A DNA stretch of 36,163 nt from an uncultured Prevotellaceae bacterium. Lineage in GTDB: Bacteria > Bacteroidota > Bacteroidia > Bacteroidales > Bacteroidaceae. The notes under the pieces were generated by a model. It was not told the origin of the DNA. It ran no database searches and saw nothing but the letters and a program-made list of their open reading frames with translations. The stretch lies in contig ONKB01000081.1 of assembly GCA_900318305.1 (NCBI GenBank), forward strand, positions 1 to 36,163, read 5' to 3'. Of the stretch, positions 8,643 through 15,824 are shown piece by piece (position 1 is the first letter of the stretch; each line of letters begins with the position of its first letter). The position numbers and the translations under genes are program-made.

Positions 8643-9914
8643 TCATTCTTGCCACACAATGCGGCCATGATAAATGGTCTGACAGCATTTCCCAGCAACC
8701 TTCCATCCGTCAAACGGTGTACTGTGTCCTTTTGAAAGGAACCCTCTACTATCGACGACATAAGGATGTGTCAATTCAAAAATAGCAAGGTCTGCGCTCT
8801 CTCCTTCTTCCAATTTTCCCCCAAGACCGAATATACGTCTGGGATTATTGCACATAAGATCAATCTGTCGTTCAAGCGTAATGATGTTTCTTTTTACCAG
8901 ACAAGTGTACACCACTGCAAATGCGGTCTCCAGGCCAACAATTCCCATGGCACTTTTCTCCAGTCCCTTAGATTTCTCCTCAAAAGTATGGGGAGCATGG
9001 TCGGTTGCTATGCAGTCTATGGTACCATCCTGGATTCCCTTTATCAGCGCTTCTCTGTCTTCTTCAGAGCGTAATGGGGGATTCATCTTAAAACGTCCGT
9101 CTTCTTGCAAGTCACTGTCTGTTAACACAAGATAGTGGGGACCTGTCTCGCAGGTAATATTCACACCACGGTGCTTCGCCCTGCGTATAAGGTCAACGCT
9201 TTCTTTCGTAGATATATGACACACATGATAGTGGCATCCCGTCCTCTCTGCTATTTCAATATCACGGGCTATCTGCCGCCATTCACTTTCTGAGCAGATA
9301 CCTCTATGCCCATGTTCTCTTGCATAAGCACCATCGTGGATATATCCTCCCCTTAGCAAACTGTTATCCTCACAATGGGCGGCAATTATACCGCCAGCAG
9401 CTGCCACACGCCTCATCGCTTCCTCCATAACGGTATCATCCTGAACCCCACTTCCATCATCGCTAAAACCAACCACATAAGGTTTGAGAGTCTCTATGTC
9501 AGTAAGTACTCTTCCCTTGCGTTCCATGGTAATGGTGGCATATGGTCGCACATCAATGATGGCCCCATCGTCAATCAATTCCTCCTCTATATCCAAATGG
9601 AGCAGGGAGTCGGGCGCAGGGTTCAAATTGGGCATAGCACACACTACAGTGTAACCACCGTGAGCAGCAGCTCTTGAGCCAGTTTCAATGGTTTCCTTAT
9701 ATGAAAATCCTGGCTCGCGGAAATGAACATGGACATCTGCCAAGCCATAGGTAACGAGTTTTTCTTTTGCGTCAAGAACGACCATGTCTTCCTTTACGCT
9801 TATTTGAGGAGCTATCCGCACAATCATTTTCCCTTCAATAAGGATATCCGACATCAGCATCTCACCGTTACTTATGATTTTTCCGCCCTGGATCAACAAC
9901 CTATTTGCCTGCAT
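8643..9914 (-). CDS. pyrC: Dihydroorotase
   Basis: 423 residues, a type I amidohydrolase-fold dihydroorotase that cyclises carbamoyl aspartate to dihydroorotate. Zinc ligands are visible in DVHVHFREPG (60-69; His62 and His64), FSDDGSG (about 150-156), AAHCED (His181), YHVCHIS, and the Asp of ATDHAPHTFEEK. It is the first gene of the pyr run. The start at ATG 9914 keeps the family's usual N terminus; it overlaps by 14 nt the end of a short ORF that crosses a strong terminator-type hairpin at 9934-9968, so expression may be attenuated (see the separate entries). Confidence 0.97.
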   Translation of the reverse strand: MQANRLLIQGGKIISNGEMLMSDILIEGKMIVRIAPQISVKEDMVVLDAKEKLVTYGLADVHVHFREPGFSYKETIETGSRAAAHGGYTVVCAMPNLNPAPDSLLHLDIEEELIDDGAIIDVRPYATITMERKGRVLTDIETLKPYVVGFSDDGSGVQDDTVMEEAMRRVAAAGGIIAAHCEDNSLLRGGYIHDGAYAREHGHRGICSESEWRQIARDIEIAERTGCHYHVCHISTKESVDLIRRAKHRGVNITCETGPHYLVLTDSDLQEDGRFKMNPPLRSEEDREALIKGIQDGTIDCIATDHAPHTFEEKSKGLEKSAMGIVGLETAFAVVYTCLVKRNIITLERQIDLMCNNPRRIFGLGGKLEEGESADLAIFELTHPYVVDSRGFLSKGHSTPFDGWKVAGKCCQTIYHGRIVWQE

Positions 9915-10101
9915 ACATCAATTCTGTTAAGTGAAAAAAATGGCGACATTCAAAAAATGTCGCCATTTCATTATGAAGAGAAGAAAGAATCAAGCAATAG
10001 GCAACCCCTGTTCCGAGGGAGAAAAACTTTCCAGTCATCCCTTGCAGGGACGTACTCTTCTCCCATGAAGAGTTCTGGCATTTCTGCAGCCTGTCTTCCA
10101 T
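9901..10101 (-). CDS. Candidate pyr leader peptide, 66 residues
   Basis: A short ORF with ATG at 10099-10101 preceded by AAGGCGAG (Shine-Dalgarno-like) and a TACCTTTG -7 box about 20 bp further up. It runs through the whole terminator hairpin and stops at TAG 9901-9903, 14 nt inside pyrC. The amino-acid composition is not strongly protein-like, and I recognise no family. Its geometry resembles the E. coli pyrBI leader, whose translation through the attenuator prevents termination; here function is inference only. A second ORF in another frame (9971-10204) competes for the same stretch. Confidence 0.3.
   Translation of the reverse strand: MEDRLQKCQNSSWEKSTSLQGMTGKFFSLGTGVAYCLILSSLHNEMATFFECRHFFHLTELMYAGK
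9934..9968 (-). terminator. Terminator-type hairpin in the pyrC leader (attenuator candidate)
   Basis: On the minus strand AAATGGCGACATT (9968-9956) and AATGTCGCCATTT (9950-9938) form a perfect 13-bp stem with a 5-nt loop, and the transcript continues into seven Us ending at 9934, only about 20 nt before the pyrC start. It lies more than 220 bp below the dprA stop with a promoter-like -7 box in between, so it is placed to control pyrC rather than simply to end dprA. A 26-nt pyrimidine-rich stretch (9974-9999) directly precedes it. No PyrR-type recognition loop is apparent. Confidence 0.8.
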
Positions 10102-10120
10102 CTCGCCTTAAAACTTTTTG

Positions 10121-10128
10121 CAAAGGTA
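10121..10128 (-). promoter_or_regulatory. -7 box of a probable pyr operon promoter
   Basis: Reads TACCTTTG on the minus strand, a full match to the Bacteroidota -7 consensus TAnnTTTG. The only upstream TTTG (10144-10147) is at a 15-nt spacing, shorter than the usual 17-23, so the -33 element is weak. Transcription would start near 10112-10116, giving a leader of about 200 nt before pyrC. Confidence 0.5.
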
Positions 10129-10190
10129 CTAAATTCCCTTGGACAAATTCTCCTTTTATAATAGAAAAAAACTTTTTCTGCTTGCTTCCG

Positions 10191-11333
10191 TCACCGTAAT
10201 ACAAGATGATAACTACCGCCAGCCATGAGCCGGACCACTCCTTTCATTTCAAGTTCAAACAAAATAGCAGAAACACGGGCGACAGGAATATTACTCTCAA
10301 CAACGAGTTGATTTATTTGCTTGCCGTCAACACCAGTCAACAAATTGACGAGAAGGGTTTCCTCCTCAGAGAGCGTCCCAAACAAATCTGGCTCCACTGG
10401 TTTTGTGCGGAGAGATTTCTCCCCACTTGCCATAGGCCAATTCATCGCACTCATAATATCCTCTCCGCTCCCTACAAGAGCGGCGGTATTGCGACTAATC
10501 AGAGAGTTACATCCCTCACTATACCGATCCCCAATACGACCAGGAACCGCAAGAACATCCCTACCGTAATCAAGTGCTATACGTGCTGTCACAAGAGAAC
10601 CGCCTTTGGCTGCACTCTCCACAACAAGACATCCATCACTGATACCAGCAACAATCCTGTTCCTGCAGAGGAAATAGGCTTTCTCGGGACGGGTCCCGGA
10701 CATGTATTCCGTCAGAAGCCCTCCATTGTCAAGCATAGCGACCGCCGTGGTCCTGTGGGCAGAAGGATAAATGCGGTCAAGGCCATGGGCCAGGACTGCC
10801 ACTGTAGTGAGACCCGACGAAAGAGCCTGACGATGGCTGTTGATGTCAATACCATAAGCAAGACCGCTGACAACAAGCAAGTCGGGCCGCAGGAGACTAA
10901 GTTCATGCATAAGTAGCTGACAAAAATCTCTTCCGTAGGAAGTACACGACCTTGTTCCTACTACACTCAAGCTATAAGTAGGGTTCAGATTGGCGGTGCC
11001 TTTGTAGTAAAGAACCAACGGAGCGTCATTACAAGAAAGTAAGCGCCTGGGATAGTCGTCAGCGCCATAGCGGAGACATTTTATATTGTTTTTACTTATA
11101 AATTCCCATTCTTTACGCGCGCGCTCAATAGCAGCCTGGCGTCCGGCAAGCAACACGTCGGGGATAATAGCAGAAAACCAAGGAGATAGAAGTTGTCTCA
11201 ACTCCGCTTCATCGCTATCAAATACGGGCAAGGCTGTATTACCTAAATCTTTGTATATCTCCAATGCATGATGCCCAGCCAAACGAGGTATGCATGTCAG
11301 CGCCATTGCGCACAAAATCTCCTTTTCCATCAC
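10191..11333 (-). CDS. dprA: DNA-processing protein DprA (Smf)
   Basis: 380 residues. The Rossmann-fold core is clear: VVGTRSCTSYGRDF, VVSGLAYGIDINSHRQAL, VLAHGLDRIYPSAHR, CRNRIVAGISDGCLVVESA, GGSLVTARIALDYGRDVLAVPG. A C-terminal winged-helix (DML1-like) domain follows, about residues 315-380. DprA loads RecA on incoming single-stranded DNA during transformation; it is widely kept in bacteria not known to be competent, and no com genes are in the window. It lies 9 bp after the thioesterase gene on the same strand. Confidence 0.95.
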   Translation of the reverse strand: MMEKEILCAMALTCIPRLAGHHALEIYKDLGNTALPVFDSDEAELRQLLSPWFSAIIPDVLLAGRQAAIERARKEWEFISKNNIKCLRYGADDYPRRLLSCNDAPLVLYYKGTANLNPTYSLSVVGTRSCTSYGRDFCQLLMHELSLLRPDLLVVSGLAYGIDINSHRQALSSGLTTVAVLAHGLDRIYPSAHRTTAVAMLDNGGLLTEYMSGTRPEKAYFLCRNRIVAGISDGCLVVESAAKGGSLVTARIALDYGRDVLAVPGRIGDRYSEGCNSLISRNTAALVGSGEDIMSAMNWPMASGEKSLRTKPVEPDLFGTLSEEETLLVNLLTGVDGKQINQLVVESNIPVARVSAILFELEMKGVVRLMAGGSYHLVLR

Positions 11334-11342
11334 AGGAAGATA

Positions 11343-11741
11343 TCAGTCAATAAGCATTTTAAACAACTCTGGACAGTCGGTCAGCTTCCCATTCACGATA
11401 CTGACAATATGCACTTCTGCCCTTGCAGCAAGTTTGTTGTCAGGTAAACGAAATATGTCCTGCTCAAAAACATACCTGATGCCTTCCTTTCTGAAATTGA
11501 GACAGCTCATGAACTCATCTTCACTGCGAAGCGGAGTTTTATAAGATATGTTTATACGTGCGACTACCATATCTATTCCTTCTTCATGGAGTTTGGAGAA
11601 ACTGATGCCTTTTCCCAAAATAAACTGATGGCGCGTATGTTCCAGATAATGCAGATAGTTGGCATTATTGACTATACCCTCAATATCGCACTCATAGTCA
11701 CGCACCTGCATGGGCAGGATAAAACAGTATTTGCTAAACAT
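11343..11741 (-). CDS. Acyl-CoA thioesterase, 4-hydroxybenzoyl-CoA thioesterase (hot-dog) family
   Basis: 132 residues, the size of YbgC/4HBT single hot-dog proteins. The family signature is DIEGIVNNANYLHYLEHTRHQF, with the catalytic acidic residue in the V-R-D-Y-E-C-D-I-E-G segment near residue 19. Such enzymes hydrolyse short or medium acyl-CoA or acyl-ACP thioesters in the cytoplasm; the substrate cannot be told from sequence. It sits between DUF2851 and dprA, 24 bp and 9 bp away, in a likely operon. Confidence 0.88.
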   Translation of the reverse strand: MFSKYCFILPMQVRDYECDIEGIVNNANYLHYLEHTRHQFILGKGISFSKLHEEGIDMVVARINISYKTPLRSEDEFMSCLNFRKEGIRYVFEQDIFRLPDNKLAARAEVHIVSIVNGKLTDCPELFKMLID

Positions 11742-11765
11742 ATTATGTATTCATTCTATTCATTA

Positions 11766-13070
11766 TTACTTATCAGAAACCCTTTTGAGGTAGTAACATC
11801 CGAACCAGCATCTAAGACAATCTTTAAGGTCACAATAGCGCGTCCTCAACTGGATAAGTGCTTGGGTGTCAGAGGCTGTAGATACAGGCATACCAGTCTG
11901 TGTCCATAGCCTGGTATAACGGTTGTCTTCAGGCTTTATTGCTGCCAATATGCGAAGAGCTTTCTGGCAATAATCTTCCTTCATGCGGTGACGGCCATAG
12001 GCAAAAAGCATCGGGACTAGAGCATTAATAAGAATCAGGTCAAGTGACTTTCTCTGGAGCCTCTTCTCGGAAAATCCACTTACCACACCAAAACTACAAT
12101 GAGTAGTCCAATAAGGAGTCACACGAGTGTCTAATATCTTGTACGCTTCTTCTAAAGAACTCACATCGGTGATAGCAGAAAGACTTACCTGACAGGAATA
12201 ATATAATTGAGCTAACTGCACTATTCTGACATATGGGAAATTATAGGGACGTAAGCGGAAAAAATTCCAGTTCATACCATTCATGGCTTTCAGAGAGAAT
12301 TTGTGAGAAAGAAATTGATATTCACTTTGAAGCTTGGAAAAATAACCTTCTTCCATAGCTGATGCCCTATGATATGATGGTATCATATTTCCGTCCAGCA
12401 ATCCCGCCTGACCCAAAAACAATGCCTCAATTTGAAATAAATTATCACGATGTTTCCCACAAGCATTAAGAGACATATTGAGAGCCCATTCTTCAAACGC
12501 ATCGCTGTTGAGACCAAATCCAAAACTTCTGGCAAGAGTAACAAAGAAAGCATTCTCCCAGTCTCCCGACAATTTGTCAACATATCCAAAGATGCGTTGT
12601 ATTTTTTGTTCAAGGCGCTCAACACAAAGACGATCCAGCCACTGATGCACCAAGACAGGCGGTAATGTCGGTATGATTTTCCAACATGGGGGATACTTGT
12701 CTTCTCCTAGCAACTCCGCATAATTTTCCTTCACATTGTCTGGAACCTGAATAACAAGTTGCGGAAGAAGCTTGCCGTCAGCTGTGTATACATCAGCATC
12801 TACCTTACTCACCACATGAAGGATAACATTGTTATAGTTGGCATCATGTTGATGGCCATGGCGCATCCAGTCAGAACTCACATTATGAATTTCCACATTG
12901 CCTACCCATAGTTCGTTATTGATTCTTATTTTGGCATTCAAGAAATCCGGGCCGGCGTTGAAGTTGAGCAGTCCAGGGTCAATCACATTCACCACTTGAC
13001 CCGTTGTTGTCAATAACGTCCCTGCCGCAAACAACTTATGCTCCCATGTATAATGTAATAATCTCTCCAT
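11766..13070 (-). CDS. DUF2851 family protein
   Basis: 434 residues matching the Bacteroidota DUF2851 family: N terminus with the FLNAKIRINNELWVGNVEIH segment followed by SSDWMRHGHQHDANYNNVILH. That part, with spaced His, Asp and Glu residues (about 45-105), resembles a metal-dependent nuclease-type core, but this is a visual impression and the function is unknown. The rest is mostly helical. No signal peptide. First gene of the minus-strand run that leads to dprA and the pyr genes. Confidence 0.85.
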   Translation of the reverse strand: MERLLHYTWEHKLFAAGTLLTTTGQVVNVIDPGLLNFNAGPDFLNAKIRINNELWVGNVEIHNVSSDWMRHGHQHDANYNNVILHVVSKVDADVYTADGKLLPQLVIQVPDNVKENYAELLGEDKYPPCWKIIPTLPPVLVHQWLDRLCVERLEQKIQRIFGYVDKLSGDWENAFFVTLARSFGFGLNSDAFEEWALNMSLNACGKHRDNLFQIEALFLGQAGLLDGNMIPSYHRASAMEEGYFSKLQSEYQFLSHKFSLKAMNGMNWNFFRLRPYNFPYVRIVQLAQLYYSCQVSLSAITDVSSLEEAYKILDTRVTPYWTTHCSFGVVSGFSEKRLQRKSLDLILINALVPMLFAYGRHRMKEDYCQKALRILAAIKPEDNRYTRLWTQTGMPVSTASDTQALIQLRTRYCDLKDCLRCWFGCYYLKRVSDK

Positions 13071-13089
13071 AAATCACATCATCTCCCCT

Positions 13090-13103
13090 GTTCTTAAAAG
13101 AAC
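13090..13103. repeat. Inverted repeat in the DUF2851/lepB divergent region
   Basis: GTTCTT and AAGAAC separated by two bases, flanked by an outer TCTCC (13082-13086) / GGAGA (13111-13115) pair. It falls 20 bp upstream of the DUF2851 start and could be an operator or a 5'-UTR hairpin. No regulator can be named. Confidence 0.4.
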
Positions 13104-13142
13104 CCCCCAAGGAGAAGGATTGTAAAATTGAATTTACGATTA

Positions 13143-13150
13143 CAAATGTA
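13143..13150 (-). promoter_or_regulatory. -7 box ahead of DUF2851
   Basis: TACATTTG on the minus strand matches TAnnTTTG. No correctly spaced TTTG is visible upstream. It would leave about 65 nt of 5' UTR containing the inverted repeat at 13090-13103. Confidence 0.4.
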
Positions 13151-13170
13151 ATATTTTCACAGCAATTATT

Positions 13171-13178
13171 TATCTTTG
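13171..13178 (+). promoter_or_regulatory. -7 box ahead of lepB
   Basis: TATCTTTG, a full match to TAnnTTTG, 23 bp before the lepB start. The -33 region is AT-rich without a clean TTTG. Confidence 0.5.
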
Positions 13179-13201
13179 TAACTCAAAAATAGTCATCAAC
13201 A

Positions 13202-14632
13202 ATGAATTCAACATTTAATAAAGTATCCGCATGGGTACGGTTTTCCGTATATACCATTTTTCTTGTCGTTTTCTTATTTTGGATACAATGCTGGTGGGGT
13301 TTGTTCCTCATACCGTTTATCTTTGATGTATGTTTTACCCATATCATACCTTGGGGATGGTGGCGAAACATCAAGAACAACACCTTGCGTGGTATCATGA
13401 GTTGGGTAGATGCTATCGTCTTCGCAGCAGTAGCAGTATATTTCGTACACAACTATTTCGGGCAAAATTATGTGATTCCCTCATCTTCATTGGAAAAGAG
13501 CCTTCTGACAGGCGACTATCTTCTTGTAAGTAAGATGAACTATGGTCCGCGTGACCCTATTACACCCCTACACATGCCTATGACAGCCCACACATTACCG
13601 CTGTTAAACTGCAAGTCTTATGTAGAGTTTCCGCGTCTGAATTACCATCGCTCACCAGGTTTTGGGAAAATTAAGCAGAATGATATTGTCGTATTCAATT
13701 ATCCTGCTGGAGATACAGTCGCTCTCGGTGTACAGGAGGCTGACTATTACTCGCTCTGCTATCAGGCCGGCGAGCAAATCCTGCCAATAAACCGCCATTC
13801 ACTTGACAAAGAAGAACAATTAAAAGCGTATGAGGCACAATATACTGCCGGCAAACAATATCTTGAATATAACAAGTCACAATATGGGGAGATTGTGGCA
13901 CGGCCAGTAGATATGCGTGAGAATTATGTGAAACGTTGTGTAGGGCTTCCTGGACAGATTCTGCAAATCAAGGATGGTGTGGTATATACTAATGGTCAAC
14001 GCAACAAGCAGCCTGCCAACGTACAGTATTGTTACAATGTAAGCCTCAAAGCCCCTATACCCGATTACCTGTGTCGCGAATTGGGCATCAGCATAGAGGA
14101 CCGTTCTGAGATGCAAAACGGTAACGCATACTCTCTTCGCATGCCACTTACGCAAAAGGCCATCAACACTTTAAGACAACGTCCGGATATTGTTGAAAGT
14201 ATCCAGCCTGCAGAGCCGACCAGCGGCACTGCGTTGTATCCACACAATAAAGAGACAGGATGGACAGCCAACAACTATGGTCCTTTATGGATTCCTCAAA
14301 AGGGCAAAACTCTCCAAATAACACTTGACAATCTGCCGATATATCTGCGTCCAATAAAGGTGTATGAGAATAACGACGTCAAAGTGGAAGACGGGAAAAT
14401 CTTTATCAATGGGAAAGAATCTTCTTGGTATACTTTCAAGATGGATTATTATTGGATGATGGGTGACAATCGCGACAACTCAGCCGACTCACGTTTCTGG
14501 GGTTTTGTGCCGGAAGACCATATTGTAGGGAAACCCATCCTGATATGGCTGTCATTAGACAAAGATTACGGATGGCTTGACGGAAAGGTGCGTTGGAGCC
14601 GTCTTTTCAGGATAGTTGACAACATTAAATAG
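13202..14632 (+). CDS. lepB: Signal peptidase I, large Bacteroidota form
   Basis: 476 residues, far longer than E. coli LepB (324). Two N-terminal membrane segments (about 13-45 and 65-85) precede the S26 catalytic core. The nucleophile is Ser96 in PSSSLEKSLLTGD, where the usual Pro three residues on is Lys; the general base is Lys244 in NYVKRCVGLPGQ; box E is GDNRDNSADSRFWGFVPEDH. The extra length is an insertion between the Ser and Lys boxes (about 115-235) and another between Lys and box E. It cleaves signal peptides on the outer face of the inner membrane. A dyad-less paralogue follows after 25 bp. Confidence 0.95.
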   Translation: MNSTFNKVSAWVRFSVYTIFLVVFLFWIQCWWGLFLIPFIFDVCFTHIIPWGWWRNIKNNTLRGIMSWVDAIVFAAVAVYFVHNYFGQNYVIPSSSLEKSLLTGDYLLVSKMNYGPRDPITPLHMPMTAHTLPLLNCKSYVEFPRLNYHRSPGFGKIKQNDIVVFNYPAGDTVALGVQEADYYSLCYQAGEQILPINRHSLDKEEQLKAYEAQYTAGKQYLEYNKSQYGEIVARPVDMRENYVKRCVGLPGQILQIKDGVVYTNGQRNKQPANVQYCYNVSLKAPIPDYLCRELGISIEDRSEMQNGNAYSLRMPLTQKAINTLRQRPDIVESIQPAEPTSGTALYPHNKETGWTANNYGPLWIPQKGKTLQITLDNLPIYLRPIKVYENNDVKVEDGKIFINGKESSWYTFKMDYYWMMGDNRDNSADSRFWGFVPEDHIVGKPILIWLSLDKDYGWLDGKVRWSRLFRIVDNIK

Positions 14633-14657
14633 CCTTTGGCACAACAACCATTGTTTT

Positions 14658-15314
14658 ATGCACAAGTTCAGAATACCCCGTTTGGTAATAGCAGCCGCGG
14701 TAGCTATTCTCTCAGCTTGTGCAATTGGCTGTCTCTGTTTTTTTCAGGTAAGGGTCACAGACAACAATCTCTCCCCGCAATTGCAAAATGGTGACAGAGT
14801 AATGATTAATCGCCTTACACCTCTAGACAGGGGACAGATAGTAGTATACATAAATCCTCTCAGTTCCTCAAAATTCAGCTATGGCTTGGGGAAGTGTCTG
14901 GCATTAGCCGGCGATACTTTAAGGTTATTTATGAAGGATGTTACTTCTAATTCTCACTCTAAACACAATTATGCCTGGCATGATATTATCGTTCCGTCCA
15001 AGAATACTCCTGTCAAAGTAACTCGCTGGAATAAGAAACTGCTTTCCAATGCCCTCTTCTCTTATGAAGGAGCTAATGTGTGTTCCAAGTGTGATTCTGT
15101 TCTGGTTGTAAATGGCATTCCCAAGCAAGAGGTCGTGTTCAGTCATGACTTCGTGTGGGTATGTGCTAGAAATAGCCATACTATATCCGATTCACGCTTG
15201 TTTGGTTTTTTGCCTACAGACAATATCCTGGGTAACGTTTCTTTTATCTCTTATTCCATTCAGGAAGGTTACAGCATTCCCCTGAGTAGGATTTTCAAAA
15301 AACTTGACGATTAG
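14658..15314 (+). CDS. Signal peptidase I-like protein without the Ser/Lys dyad
   Basis: 218 residues from ATG 14658, chosen because it leads straight into one membrane anchor (about 8-30); an upstream ATG at 14616 would overlap lepB. The S26 frame is recognisable: NNLSPQLQNGDRVMINRL and DSRLFGFLPTDNILG match the first box and box E. Aligned without gaps to the upstream lepB, catalytic Ser96 falls on Asn37 and catalytic Lys244 on Gly78 (LGKCLALAGD against VKRCVGLPGQ). Three cysteines lie between the boxes. It is therefore probably not a peptidase by the normal mechanism; a role as partner of LepB or as a binding protein is only a guess. Confidence 0.8.
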   Translation: MHKFRIPRLVIAAAVAILSACAIGCLCFFQVRVTDNNLSPQLQNGDRVMINRLTPLDRGQIVVYINPLSSSKFSYGLGKCLALAGDTLRLFMKDVTSNSHSKHNYAWHDIIVPSKNTPVKVTRWNKKLLSNALFSYEGANVCSKCDSVLVVNGIPKQEVVFSHDFVWVCARNSHTISDSRLFGFLPTDNILGNVSFISYSIQEGYSIPLSRIFKKLDD

Positions 15315-15324
15315 GCAAAAACTA

Positions 15325-15358
15325 TTTGTCAAATATTCATACAAAACAATTACCTTTG
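15325..15358 (+). promoter_or_regulatory. Promoter of the NfeD/SPFH pair
   Basis: TTTG at 15325-15328 and TACCTTTG at 15351-15358, spacing 22, within the Bacteroidota range. It lies just after the signal peptidase-like gene and 20 bp before the nfeD start, so the pair can be transcribed on its own. Confidence 0.6.
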
Positions 15359-15378
15359 TACAAAACAACAAAAAAGCT

Positions 15379-15819
15379 ATGTCTGTTACTTACCTTTGGA
15401 TTTTTATTGCCTGTTGCCTGTTTCTGGTTGAAATGATGACAGGCGGTTTTGCATTGATGGCATTCGCAATTGGAGGTCTCGTTGCTGCCATAGGGGCAGC
15501 CTTGAACATTTCTATAGCCTGGCAGATTGTGATTTTCATCATTGTCTCCCTGCTGTTTTTCTTTTTTATACGTCCGTTGTTGGTAAGATGGTGGAAAAAA
15601 CGCGAGAAGACCATCCCTCAAACCAACGCTTATGGTTTGATCGGAAAATCTGCAAAAGTTGTGGAAGATATAAATCATGAAAACAAAACAGGTCGCGCCA
15701 TCATTGACGGCGACAACTTTATGGCAATATCCCAAGACGGAAGTATTATCAAAGCGGGCACTACCGTAGAGGTGGTAGGATTGGAAAGCACTATTCTCAT
15801 TGTAAAAAACAAAGATTAA
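15379..15819 (+). CDS. NfeD-family membrane protein (short, NfeD1b-like)
   Basis: 146 residues from ATG 15379; an upstream in-frame ATG at 15304 is rejected because it would overlap the previous gene and the promoter. Two to three membrane segments (about 5-35 and 43-65) are followed by a basic RWWKKRE stop-transfer sequence and a small soluble OB fold (about 75-146, with GLIGKSAKVVEDI and GRAIIDGDNF). This is the short form without the serine-protease domain. NfeD proteins pair with SPFH proteins in membrane microdomains, and the next gene, 5 bp on, is an SPFH protein. Confidence 0.88.
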   Translation: MSVTYLWIFIACCLFLVEMMTGGFALMAFAIGGLVAAIGAALNISIAWQIVIFIIVSLLFFFFIRPLLVRWWKKREKTIPQTNAYGLIGKSAKVVEDINHENKTGRAIIDGDNFMAISQDGSIIKAGTTVEVVGLESTILIVKNKD

Positions 15820-15824
15820 GTTAT

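Noticed and set aside
9971-10204. 77-codon minus-strand ORF between dprA and pyrC
   Set aside because: It starts upstream of the predicted transcript start, overlaps the dprA end and matches no family I know. Its stop 2 nt before the attenuator hairpin is noted in the attenuator finding, but it is not annotated as a gene.
10206-10916. 236-codon plus-strand ORF antisense to dprA
   Set aside because: Low-complexity, polar translation lying entirely within the well-conserved dprA gene; a shadow frame.
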